The notes beneath the pieces were generated by a model. The model was not told where the DNA came from. It ran no database searches and was given only the letters and a program-made list of their open reading frames with translations. Below, in pieces: positions 35,261-47,192 of a stretch of DNA of 64,000 nucleotides; position 1 is the stretch's first letter; every line of letters begins with the position of its first letter. A program made the translations under genes and the position numbers. The stretch is from Prostheceraeus crozeri (lineage: Eukaryota > Platyhelminthes > Polycladida > Euryleptidae). The stretch spans positions 744,001 through 808,000 of the forward strand of contig CAJQUW010001859.1 in NCBI GenBank assembly GCA_907163375.1, in the 5' to 3' direction.

Positions 35261-35345
35261 ACCTCTAACAATCGTTCTCCTCTAAATGAAAAGTCTCCGT
35301 CGGTTCCCAGCTTATATAGTGTGTGGCGATCAGCTGATGACGTAA
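35261..35345 (-). promoter_or_regulatory. Inward-facing promoter in right arm
   Basis: Mirror copy of the left-arm promoter: CTTATATA (TATA box on the - strand), CAGCTG and TGACGTAA lie within 35 bp. It points to the polymerase gene, 4.2 kb downstream. With donor-like sequence after the predicted start, a long 5' intron reaching the acceptor at 31045 is possible. Confidence 0.55.
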
Positions 35346-35371
35346 TACCCATCATCCAAACACTAAAAATC

Positions 35372-38300
35372 CCGTCTATCTCCGGTTCTAGTGCTCCGAT
35401 TGAGCTGGAAATACTTCATTTTCATGTAGAATTTGACGCTGAATCCGAATCTGGCCTCCGTTTTCCCATCCGATGCTTCGTTTTGGCTCTACAGTAGGCA
35501 GCCATCGCAAAAATTCTAACTCTGTCGTTTTTCCGAAAAATGTTGAACATTTTTCTCGCCGATTGACTCGAAACTCTCCGATTGACTTGAAACTCACCAT
35601 ACAGATAAAGAATTTCACGCTGATTCCAAATCTGAAATCCGTTTTCCAATCCGATGCTTCGTTTTGAAGCTAGAGCCCAAAACGTCCCAAATTCTAACTC
35701 TGTCGTTTTTCGCCAATGTCCCAAAATCTTAAATGGTGTCTCACATCTAAACGAAGACAGATAGGAACAAGCCGTTTCTTTCACTGAATTTGTCTCACTC
35801 TTAGCTTTCAAACGAGCTATCGCACGACAAAATCCGTCCACTGGAAGCCAAAATCGAAGCAAGCTGTCCAGAGGGGGGGGGGACGTCAGCGAAAATTTTT
35901 CTCTCCGATTGACTTGAAACTCACCATACCGATGCAGAATTTCACGCTGAATCCGAATCTGGCCTCCGTTTTCTCATCCGATGCTTCGTTTTGGCTCTAC
36001 AGTAGGCAGCCATCGCAAAAATTCTAACTCTGTCGTTTTTTCGAAAAATGTTGAAAATTTTTTCTCTCCGATTGACTTGAAACTCACCATACAGATAAAG
36101 AATTTCACGCTGATTCCAAATCTGAAATTCGTTTTCCAATCCGATGCTTCGTTTTCAAGCTAGAGCCCAAAACGTCCCAAATTCTAACTCTGTCGTTTTT
36201 CGCCAATGTCCCAAAATCTTAAATGGTGTCTCACATCTAAACGAAGACAGATAGGAACAAGCCGTTTCTTTCACTGAATTTGTCTCACTCTTAGCTTTCA
36301 AACGAGCTATCGCACGACAAAATCCGTCCACTGGAAGCCAAAATCGAAGCAAGCTGTCCAGAGGGGGGGGGACGTCAGCGAAAATTTTTCTCTCCGATTG
36401 ACTTGAAACTCACCATACCGATGCAGAATTTCACGCTGAATCCGAATCTGGCCTCCGTTTTCTCATCCGATGCTTCGTTTTTGCTCTACAGTAGGCAGCC
36501 ATCGCAAAAATTCTAACTCTGTCGTTTTTTCGAAAAATGTTGAAAATTTTTTCTCTCCGATTGACTTGAAACTCACCATACAGATAAAGAATTTCACGCT
36601 GATTCCAAATCTGAAATCCGTTTTCCAATCCGATGCTTCGTTTTGAAGCTACAGCCCAAAACGTCCCAAATTCTAACTCTGTCGTTTTTTGCCAATGTCC
36701 CAAAATCTTAAATGGCGTCTCACATCTAAACGAAGACAGATAGGAACAAGCCGATTCTTTCACTGAATTTGTCTCACTCTTAGCTTTCAAACGAGCTATC
36801 GCACGACAAAATCCGTCCACTGGAAGCCAAAATCGAAGCAAGCTGTCCAGAGGGGGGGGGACGTCAGCGAAAATTTTTTCTCTCCGATGGCGTTCAAATT
36901 CACCATATGGATGCAGAATTTGACGCTGAATCCGAATCTGGCCTCCGTTTTCCCATCCGATGGCTCGTTTGGGCGCCACACACCAAAACGTCCCAAATTC
37001 TAACTCTGTCGTTTTTTCGAAAAATGTTGAAAATTTTTTCTCGCCAATTGACTTGAAACTCACCATACAGATAGAGAATTTCACGCTGATTCCAAATCTG
37101 AAATCCGTTTTCCAATCCGATGCTTCGTTTTGAAGCTAGAGCCCAAAACGTCCCAAACTCTAACTCTGTCGTTTTTCGCCAATGTCCCAAAATCTTAAAT
37201 GGCGTCTCACATCTAAACGAAGACAGATAGGAACAAGCCGTTTCTTTCACTGAATTTGTCTCACTCTTAGCTTTCAAACGAGCTATCGCACGACAAAATC
37301 CGTCCACTGGAAGCCAAAATCGAAGCAAGCTGTCCAGAGGGGGGGGTGGACGTCAGCGAAAATTTTTCTCTCCGATTGACTTGAAACTCACCATACCGAT
37401 GCAGAATTTCACGCTGAATCCGAATCTGGCCTCCGTTTTCTCATCCGATGCTTCGTTTTTGCTCTACAGTAGGCAGCCATCGCAAAAATTCTAACTCTGT
37501 CGTTTTTTCGAAAAATGTTGAAAATTTTTTCTCGCCGATTGACTTGAAACTCACCATACAGATAAAGAATTTCACGCTGATTCCAAATCTGAAATCCGTT
37601 TTCCAATCCGATGCTTCGTTTTGAAGCTACAGCCCAAAACGTCCCAAATTCTAACTCTGTCGTTTTTCGCCAATGTCCCAAAATTTTAAATGGCGTCTCA
37701 CATCTAAACGAAGACAGATAGGAACAAGCCGTTTCTTTCAGTGAATTTGTCTCACTCTTAGCTTTCAAACGAGCTATCGCACGACAAAATCCGTCCACTG
37801 GAAGCCAAAATCGAAGCAAGCTGTCCAGAGGGGGGGGGACGTCAGCGAAAATTTTTTCTCTCCGATGGCGTTCAAATTCACCATATGGATGCAGAATTTG
37901 ACGCTGAATCCGAATCTGGCCTCCGTTTTCCCATCCGATGGCTCGTTTGGGCGCCACACACCAAAACGTCCCAAATTCTAACTCTGTCGTTTTTTCGAAA
38001 AATGTTGAAAATTTTTTCTCGCCAATTGACTTGAAACTCACCATACAGATAGAGAATTTCACGCTGATTCCAAATCTGAAATCCGTTTTCCAATCCGATG
38101 CTTCGTTTTGAAGCTAGAGCCCAAAACGTCCCAAACTCTAACTCTGTCGTTTTTCGCCAATGTCCCAAAATCTTAAATGGCGTCTCACATCTAAACGAAG
38201 ACAGATAGGAACAAGCCGTTTCTTTCACTGAATTTGTCTCACTCTTAGCTTTCAAACGAGCTATCGCACGACAAAATCCGTCCACTGGAAGCCAAAATCG

Positions 38301-41300
38301 AAGCAAGCTGTCCAGAGGGGGGGTGGACGTCAGCGAAAATTTTTCTCTCCGATTGACTTGAAACTCACCATACCGATGCAGAATTTCACGCTGAATCCGA
38401 ATCTGGCCTCCGTTTTCTCATCCGATGCTTCGTTTTTGCTCTACAGTAGGCAGCCATCGCAAAAATTCTAACTCTGTCGTTTTTTCGAAAAATGTTGAAA
38501 TTTTTTTCTCGCCGATTGACTTGAAACTCACCATACAGATAGAGAATTTCACGCTGATTCCAAATCTGAAATCCGTTTTCCAATCCGATGCTTCGTTTTG
38601 AAGCTACAGCCCAAAACGTCCCAAATTCTAACTCTGTCGTTTTTCGCCAATGTCCCAAAATTTTAAATGGCGTCTCACATCTAAACGAAGACAGATAGGA
38701 ACAAGCCGTTTCTTTCAGTGAATTTGTCTCACTCTTAGCTTTCAAACGAGCTATCGCACGACAAAATCCGTCCACTGGAAGCCAAAATCGAAGCAAGCTG
38801 TCCAGAGGGGGGGGGACGTCAGCGAAAATTTTTTCTCTCCGATGGCGTTCAAATTCACCATATGGATGCAGAATTTGACGCTGAATCCGAATCTGGCCTC
38901 CGTTTTCCCATCCGATGGTTCGTTTGGGCGCCACACACCAAAACGTCCCAAATTCTAACTCTGTCGTTTTTTCGAAAAATGTTGAAAATTTTTTCTCGCC
39001 AATTGACTTGAAACTCACCATACAGATAGAGAATTTCACGCTGATTCCAAATCTGAAATCCGTTTTCCAATCCGATGCTTCGTTTTGAAGCTAGAGCCCA
39101 AAACGTCCCAAATTCTAACTCTGTCGTTTTTCGCCAATGTCCCAAAATCTTAAATGGCGTCTCACATCTAAACGAAGACAGATAGGAACAAGCCGATTCT
39201 TTCACTGAATTTGTCTCACTCTTAGCTTTCAAACGAGCTATCGCACGACAAAATCCGTCCACTGGAAGCCAAAATCGAAGCAAGCTGTCCAGAGGGGGGG
39301 GGTGGACGTCAGCGAAAATTTTTTCACTCCGATTGACTTGAAACTCACCATACCGATGCAGAATTTCACGCTGAATCCGAATCTGGCCTCCGTTTTCTCA
39401 TCCGATGCTTCGTTTTGGCGCTACAGTAGGCAGCCATCGCAAAAATTCTAACTCTGTCGTTTTTTCGAAAAATGTTGAAAATTTTTTCTCGCCAATTGAC
39501 TTGAAACTCACCATACAGATAAAGAATTTGACGCTGATTCCAAATCTGAAATCCGTTTTCCAATCCGATGCTTCGTTTTGAAGCTAGAGCCCAAAACGTC
39601 CCAAATTCTAACTCTGTCGTTTTTCGCCAATGTCCCAAAATCTTAAATGGCGTCTCACATCTAAACGAAGACAGATAGGAACAAGCCGTTTCTTTCAGTG
39701 AATTTGTCTCACTCTTAGCTTTCAAACGAGCTATCGCACGACAAAATCCGTCCACTGGAAGCCAAAATCGAAGCAAGCTGTCCAGAGGGGGGGGGACGTC
39801 AGCGAAAATTTTTTCTCTCAGATGGCGTTCAAATTCACCATACGGATGCAGAATTTGACGCTGAATCCGAATCTGGCCTCCGTTTTCCCATCCGATGGTT
39901 CGTTTGGGCGCCACACACCAAAACGTCCCAAATTCTAACTCTGTCGTTTTTTCGAAAAATGTTGAAAATTTTTTCTCGCCAATTGACTTGAAACTCACCA
40001 TACAGATAGAGAATTTCACGCTGATTCCAAATCTGAAATCCGTTTTCCAATCCGATGCTTCGTTTTGAAGCTAGAGCCCAAAACGTCCCAAATTCTAACT
40101 CTGTCGTTTTTCGCCAATGTCCCAAAATCTTAAATGGCGTCTCACATCTAAACGAAGACAGATAGGAACAAGCCGTTTCTTTCACTGAATTTGTCTCACT
40201 CTTAGCTTTCAAACGAGCTATCGCACGACAAAATCCGTCCACTGGAAGCCAAAATCGAAGCAAGCTGTCCAGAGGGGGGGGTGACGTCAGCGAAAATTTT
40301 TTCTCTCCGATTGACTTGAAACTCACCATACCGATGCAGAATTTCACGCTGAATCCGAATCTGGCCTCCGTTTTCTCATCCGATGCTTCGTTTTTGCTCT
40401 ACAGTAGGCAGCCATCGCAAAAATTCTAACTCTGTCGTTTTTTCGAAAAATGTTGAAAATTTTTTCTCGCCGATTGACTTGAAACTCACCATACAGATAA
40501 AGAATTTCACGCTGATTCCAAATCTGAAATCCGTTTTCCAATCCGATGCTTCGTTTTGAAGCTACAGCCCAAAACGTCCCAAATTCTAACTCTGTCGTTT
40601 TTTGCCAATGTCCCAAAATTTTAAATGGCGTCTCACATCTAAACGAAGACAGATAGGAACAAGCCGTTTCTTTCAGTGAATTTGTCTCACTCTTAGCTTT
40701 CAAACGAGCTATCGCACGACAAAATCCGTCCACTGGAAGCCAAAATCGAAGCAAGCTGTCCAGAGGGGGGGGGACGTCAGCGAAAATTTTTTCTCTCCGA
40801 TGGCGTTCAAATTCACCATATGGATGCAGAATTTGACGCTGAATCCGAATCTGGCCTCCGTTTTCCCATCCGATGGTTCGTTTGGGCGCCACACACCAAA
40901 ACGTCCCAAATTCTAACTCTGTCGTTTTTTCGAAAAATGTTGAAAATTTTTTCTCGCCAATTGACTTGAAACTCACCATACAGATAGAGAATTTCACGCT
41001 GATTCCAAATCTGAAATCTGTTTTCCAATCCGATGCTTCGTTTTGAAGCTAGAGCCCAAAACGTCCCAAATTCTAACTCTGTCGTTTTTCGCCAATGTCC
41101 CAAAATCTTAAATGGCGTCTCACATCTAAACGAAGACAGATAGGAACAAGCCGATTCTTTCACTGAATTTGTCTCACTCTTAGCTTTCAAACGAGCTATC
41201 GCACGACAAAATCCGTCCACTGGAAGCCAAAATCGAAGCAAGCTGTCCAGAGGGGGGGGGGTGGACGTCAGCGAAAATTTTTTCACTCCGATTGACTTGA

Positions 41301-44300
41301 AACTCACCATACCGATGCAGAATTTCACGCTGAATCCGAATCTGGCCTCCGTTTTCTCATCCGATGCTTCGTTTTGGCTCTACAGTAGGCAGCCATCGCA
41401 AAAATTCTAACTCTGTCGTTTTTTCGAAAAATGTTGAAAATTTTTTCTCGCCAATTGACTTGAAACTCACCATACAGATAGAGAATTTGACGCTGATTCC
41501 AAATCTGAAATCCGTTTTCCAATCCGATGCTTCGTTTTGAAGCTAGAGCCCAAAACGTCCCAAATTCTAACTCTGTCGTTTTTCGCCAATGTCCCAAAAT
41601 CTTAAATGGCGTCTCACATCTAAACGAATACAGATAGGAACAAGCCGATTCTTTCACTGAATTTGTCTCACTCTTAGCTTTCAAACGAGCTATCGCACGA
41701 CAAAATCCGTCCACTGGAAGCCAAAATCGAAGCAAGCTGTCCAGAGGGGGGGGGACGTCAGCGAAAATTTTTTCTCTCAGATGGCGTTCAAATTCACCAT
41801 ACGGATGCAGAATTTGACGCTGAATCCGAATCTGGCCTCCGTTTTCCCATCCGATGGTTCGTTTGGGCGCCACACACCAAAACGTCCCAAATTCTAACTC
41901 TGTCGTTTTTTCGAAAAATGTTGAAAATTTTTTCTCGCCAATTGACTTGAAACTCACCATACAGATAGAGAATTTCACGCTGATTCCAAATCTGAAATCC
42001 GTTTTCCAATCCGATGCTTCGTTTTGAAGCTAGAGCCCAAAACGTCCCAAATTCTAACTCTGTCGTTTTTCGCCAATGTCCCAAAATCTTAAATGGCGTC
42101 TCACATCTAAACGAATACAGATAGGAACAAGCCGATTCTTTCACTGAATTTGTCTCACTCTTAGCTTTCAAACGAGCTATCGCACGACAAAATCCGTCCA
42201 CTGGAAGCCAAAATCGAAGCAAGCTGTCCAGAGGGGGGGTGGACGTCAGCGAAAATTTTTCTCTCCGATTGACTTGAAACTCACCATACCGATGCAGAAT
42301 TTCACGCTGAATCCGAATCTGGCCTCCGTTTTCTCATCCGATGCTTCGTTTTTGCTCTACAGTAGGCAGCCATCGCAAAAATTCTAACTCTGTCGTTTTT
42401 TCGAAAAATGTTGAAAATTTTTTCTCTCCGATTGACTTGAAACTCACCATACAGATAAAGAATTTCACGCTGATTCCAAATCTGAAATCCGTTTTCCAAT
42501 CCGATGCTTCGTTTTGAAGCTACAGCCCAAAACGTCCCAAATTCTAACTCTGTCGTTTTTCGCCAATGTCCCAAAATCTTAAATGGCGTCTCACATCTAA
42601 ACGAATACAGATAGGAACAAGCCGATTCTTTCACTGAATTTGTCTCACTCTTAGCTTTCAAACGAGCTATCGCACGACAAAATCCGTCCACTGGAAGCCA
42701 AAATCGAAGCAAGCTGTCCAGAGGGGGGGGGACGTCAGCGAAAATTTTTTCTCTCAGATGGCGTTCAAATTCACCATACGGATGCAGAATTTGACGCTGA
42801 ATCCGAATCTGGCCTCCGTTTTCCCATCCGATGGTTCGTTTGGGCGCCACACACCAAAACGTCCCAAATTCTAACTCTGTCGTTTTTTCGAAAAATGTTG
42901 AAAATTTTTTCTCGCCAATTGACTTGAAACTCACCATACAGATAGAGAATTTCACGCTGATTCCAAATCTGAAATCCGTTTTCCAATCCGATGCTTCGTT
43001 TTGAAGCTAGAGCCCAAAACGTCCCAAATTCTAACTCTGTCGTTTTTCGCCAATGTCCCAAAATCTTAAATGGCGTCTCACATCTAAACGAATACAGATA
43101 GGAACAAGCCGATTCTTTCACTGAATTTGTCTCACTCTTAGCTTTCAAACGAGCTATCGCACGACAAAATCCGTCCACTGGAAGCCAAAATCGAAGCAAG
43201 CTGTCCAGAGGGGGGGTGGACGTCAGCGAAAATTTTTCTCTCCGATTGACTTGAAACTCACCATACCGATGCAGAATTTCACGCTGAATCCGAATCTGGC
43301 CTCCGTTTTCTCATCCGATGCTTCGTTTTTGCTCTACAGTAGGCAGCCATCGCAAAAATTCTAACTCTGTCGTTTTTTCGAAAAATGTTGAAAATTTTTT
43401 CTCGCCAATTGACTTGAAAGTCACCATACAGATAAAGAATTTCACGCTGATTCCAAATCTGAAATCCGTTTTCCAATCCGATGCTTCGTTTTGAAGCTAC
43501 AGCCCAAAACGTCCCAAATTCTAACTCTGTCGTTTTTTGCCAATGTCCCAAAATCTTAAATGGCGTCTCACATCTAAACGAAGACAGATAGGAACAAGCC
43601 GTTTCTTTCAGTGAATTTGTCTCACTCTTAGCTTTCAAACGAGCTATCGCACGACAAAATCCGTCCACTGGAAGCCAAAATCGAAGCAAGCTGTCCAGAG
43701 GGGGGGGGACGTCAGCGAAAATTTTTTCTCTCCGATGGCGTTCAAATTCACCATATGGATGCAGAATTTGACGCTGAATCCGAATCTGGCCTCCGTTTTC
43801 CCATCCGATGGTTCGTTTGGGCGCCACACACCAAAACGTCCCAAATTCTAACTCTGTCGTTTTTTCGAAAAATGTTGAAAATTTTTTCTCGCCGATTGAC
43901 TTGAAACTCACCATACAGATAGAGAATTTCACGCTGATTACAAATCTGAAATCCGTTTTCCAATCCGATGCTTCGTTTTGAAGCTAGAGCCCAAAACGTC
44001 CCAAATTCTAACTCTGTCGTTTTTCGCCAATGTCCCAAAATCTTAAATGGCGTCTCACATCTAAACGAAGACAGATAGGAACAAGCCGATTCTTTCAGTG
44101 AATTTGTCTCACTCTTAGCTTTCAAACGAGCTATCGCACGACAAAATCCGTCCACTGGAAGCCAAAATCGAAGCAAGCTGTCCAGAGGGGGGGTGGACGT
44201 CAGCGAAAATTTTTCTCTCCGATTGACTTGAAACTCACCATACCGATGCAGAATTTCACGCTGAATCCGAATCTGGCCTCCGTTTTCTCATCCGATGCTT

Positions 44301-44914
44301 CGTTTTGGCTCTACAGTAGGCAGCCATCGCAAAAATTCTAACTCTGTCGTTTTTTCGAAAAATGTTGAAAATTTTTTCTCGCCAATTGACTTGAAACTCA
44401 CCATACAGATAGAGAATTTCACGCTGATTCCAAATCTGAAATCCGTTTTCCAATCCGATGCTTCGTTTTGAAGCTACAGCCCAAAACGTCCCAAATTCTA
44501 ACTCTGTCGTTTTTCGCCAATGTCCCAAAATCTTAAATGGCGTCTCACATCTAAACGAATACAGATAGGAACAAGCCGTTTCTTTCACTGAATTTGTCTC
44601 ACTCTTAGCTTTCAAACGAGCTATCGCACGACAAAATCCGTCCACTGGAAGCCAAAATCGAAGCAAGCTGTCCAGAGGGGGGGGACGTCAGCGAAAATTT
44701 TTTCACTCCGATTGACTTGAAACTCACCCTACCGATGCAGAATTTCACGCTGAATCCGAATCTGGCCTCCGTTTTCTCATCCGATGCTTCGTTTGGGCGC
44801 TACACACCAAAACGTCCCAAATTTTAACTCTGTTAAAATTTTGAAGAAAAATTTTTTCTCGCCGATTGAGCTGGAAATCACACCACAGATGCAGAATTTT
44901 ACGCTGAATCCGAA
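35372..44914. repeat. GC-tract satellite, right arm, ~19.5 units of 489 bp
   Basis: A tandem array of the same satellite as in the left arm. Alternating unit variants give a 977-981-bp higher-order period. It is visible as 217-codon frames recurring at 36431, 37409, 38386, 39366, 40344, 41325, 42302 and 43279. Each unit has three ~163-bp subunits and one G-run of 7-10 next to ACGTCAGCG. The recurrent frames (142 and 217 codons, - strand) follow the repeat period and switch frame between subunits. I regard them as non-genic. Confidence 0.92.
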
Positions 44915-44944
44915 TCTGGCAGACATTTCACCATCCACGACAAC

Positions 44945-45032
44945 CTAGACGGTCGCCCACGTCAACCTAGACGGTCGCCCACGTCAACCTAGACGGTCGC
45001 CCACGTCAACCTGGACGGTCGCCCAAGTCAAC
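44945..45032. repeat. Four 22-bp tandem repeats in right terminus
   Basis: Exact mirror of 16707-16794. Beyond it the last 174 bp contain two runs of 8 or more G, each preceded by CTCTGTCGTT, echoing the satellite's own C-tract and CGACAGAG motif. Confidence 0.85.
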
Positions 45033-45206
45033 CAGGCGGTCGGACCAACTCACTCGAGTCTCACACTCTGTCGTTGCAGAGGGGGGGGAGTCAGCGAACA
45101 GTTTGCGAACCCACCTGGCCGGCACACCACGACAGACCACAACCTCTGTCGTTCCAGAGGGGGGGGGAGGGCGCGCTGTGTTTATTCTGGACCTTTTGTT
45201 ACTACT

Positions 45207-45212
45207 AATGGA
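45207..45212. repeat. Right target-site duplication AATGGA
   Basis: Identical to 16527-16532 and directly adjacent to the final GTTACTACT of the element. Confidence 0.85.
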
Positions 45213-46660
45213 GTTAAACAATAGAACTACAATGACACTCCACTACACCGAAAGCAATGAAACTATTTACACTATGCCTAAGACTACACGCTTATGTAAG
45301 ACTGCTCGCAGATCTGCTTCATTGGGATCATCAGATCCACTCGGGGCAGTATCTCTGTGCTATTCTCAGTGACATTTGCTTAACTTTTATTTATTCTCTA
45401 AGTCATGCAACCTACTTTGACCTAACCATACATACTTACATCTAGTGTCAGTTCTTGCATCTTACTGTATAAATTCTTTTGCGATTTTTATTTCATAATG
45501 CAACACGCTACTGATACTAGGCTCTCCTATTCAATCTATTACTAGTACTACTAACTCGTGTATGAGATGGTTTCATCATAGCATTCGAACTCGTTAGATT
45601 TAATTAGCCCTAACCCTATCCGGGTTCGGGGTTTTAAGATATCTAACTCGTGGAATGCTATAAAAGAAGCAAATATGCACTAGTTGCGTAAATAACTGAT
45701 ATTCAATAGGATGAATGGGTTCAATCTTGGATTCATATGCAAAGTTTCTGAAGTAACAAATGCAGATGCAAGCTGCTTGAAATTCACTTCATTTCCTGTT
45801 TAATTGTTTAATTTTCTAGCACAAGTACTGACGACCCATGGAATACATGAAAATCAACTGAAGAGATTCCAAGAATATAGGTTGCTGACTAAGACTATGA
45901 AAGTGGTTTCGCATGTCTAAGTTGGTAATTACAATTATTTTAGTTACTTCAAAACTGTCGGCATTACATGGGGTCCGCAAATTGCCGGAACAGGCAACGT
46001 TCTAATACTTCAGTGACTGCGCATCCCTGATGTCAATAGATGATCCGCGAGGGATCTCGCTCTTATGAACTTGAACTTAGCCACTGCAGTAATCATTTCA
46101 GCGTACATTGTACGTATTTGTGAAATCGACTAGTCGTTACATAAGAATTTCAAGATGAACTTGTTGAAATCACATTTCATCTCTGAGTTCAGATGAAGAT
46201 GATCATGACAGTCAAGACCTTGCAACAACAGACAGGACATGCCATGCGACAACATCACTCTTCTAAAGCGAAAAGGTGATCAATTGTCACAAGGTTTTCA
46301 ACTTCAACAGAGCGCATGTATAGTTGAACTATTCGGTCTCTATCCATATTGTCTGTTATCAAACCTTTAAATAAATTGATTATTAGATATAGGCATTAAG
46401 TGCCGCCTTTCGTCCAGGCATGGGAAACAGAGATTTTGGGCGGATATTTAGACGGGCATGGTTAAATAAGGATACAGTCAGCTCATCAATTTCATTCTTA
46501 ATAGATCTGGCATTTACATGTACAAGATAATTTTAATGGCAGTGATTGATAAATATATGTTATAATGCAGGGTGACCCATATCTCCCTCCGGGATTTGAA
46601 ATTGCTGTGAAATGGTATATTTTATGGACATCTAATTAATACCAGTACTTATCAGACATT
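45213..46660. other. Intergenic, nothing recognised
   Basis: No supportable gene. A short CCCTAACCCTA occurs near 45606 but is not a telomere array. Confidence 0.5.
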
Positions 46661-47192
46661 GGCTACGATGAACTTGTTAATGAATTTGACTCTGCAACTC
46701 AGAAAATTCTCGACCATTTTGTACCTTTCCGATCAATTACCTATCTTCGCCGTCCATCCGACCCTTGGTTCGACGATAAATGTCGCAAACAAAACGTGAT
46801 TCGGACGAATACGCCACCGGTAACCCTCTAACTCCATTGAGTCATCATTTGTGTTCACTGCATGGACTAATCTACGACGAGAATGTTGTAAACTCCTCAA
46901 GCTCAAACGTGAGTCCTTCTGGCACTCTATAAGATTGAATCTGAGAACTCCCGTTGAACGGGAACAATGGCCTCCATTTTCTGGCATCTCAATGCGAACG
47001 ACCTCTCCTAGTCACCTGCTGCGAGGACTATGTAACAAAACATTTTCGAATTTGTGGCTTGGAATTTGATTCTTCTACTGATGTGAGCTATTCAACTTAT
47101 CGCACAAGTGAAGCTGATATCAATCTTTCCTTCATTGATTTTACTACACTACTCGACGCCATTGCTATTAATGAATCCGCTGCTTATATCTG
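46661..47192 (+). pseudogene. LINE fragment, region before the RT core
   Basis: The frame opens GYDELVNEFDSATQKILDHF and continues to LRRPSDPWFDDKCR. These are the linker residues between endonuclease and reverse transcriptase in CR1/Jockey-type LINEs. After a frameshift near 46840 another frame reads TAWTNLRRECCKLLKLKRES, the expected next segment. Stops follow, and no catalytic block is left. It is an old partial copy. Confidence 0.6.

Larger units (their letters stand above)
16533..45206. mobile_element. Giant Polinton/Maverick-like element, 28.7 kb
   Basis: The first and last bases form an exact inverted repeat starting AGTAGTAACAAAAGGTCCAG, bounded by AATGGA on both sides. Arms in order from the outside: a GC-rich terminus, four 22-bp repeats, a 489-bp satellite, a 2.35-kb near-identical single-copy segment and an AT-rich array. 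Left arm positions below 16.8 kb pair with the right arm at a coordinate sum of 61739. Positions at 18-20.4 kb pair at a sum of 53422. The 8,317-bp difference is satellite expanded on the right. The core (24.47-31.7 kb) encodes a protein-primed-type DNA polymerase B, a TBP-like remnant and small proteins. No integrase, ATPase, protease or major capsid frame was found, so this is a partial or derived member of the class. Confidence 0.85.

Noticed and set aside
35388..44666. Many overlapping frames of 60-217 codons as a gene family
   Set aside because: They follow the satellite period exactly, change frame between ~163-bp subunits (length not a multiple of three) and match no protein family.
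45600..45640. Telomere-like CCCTAACCCTA
   Set aside because: Only two units, with no array on either side.
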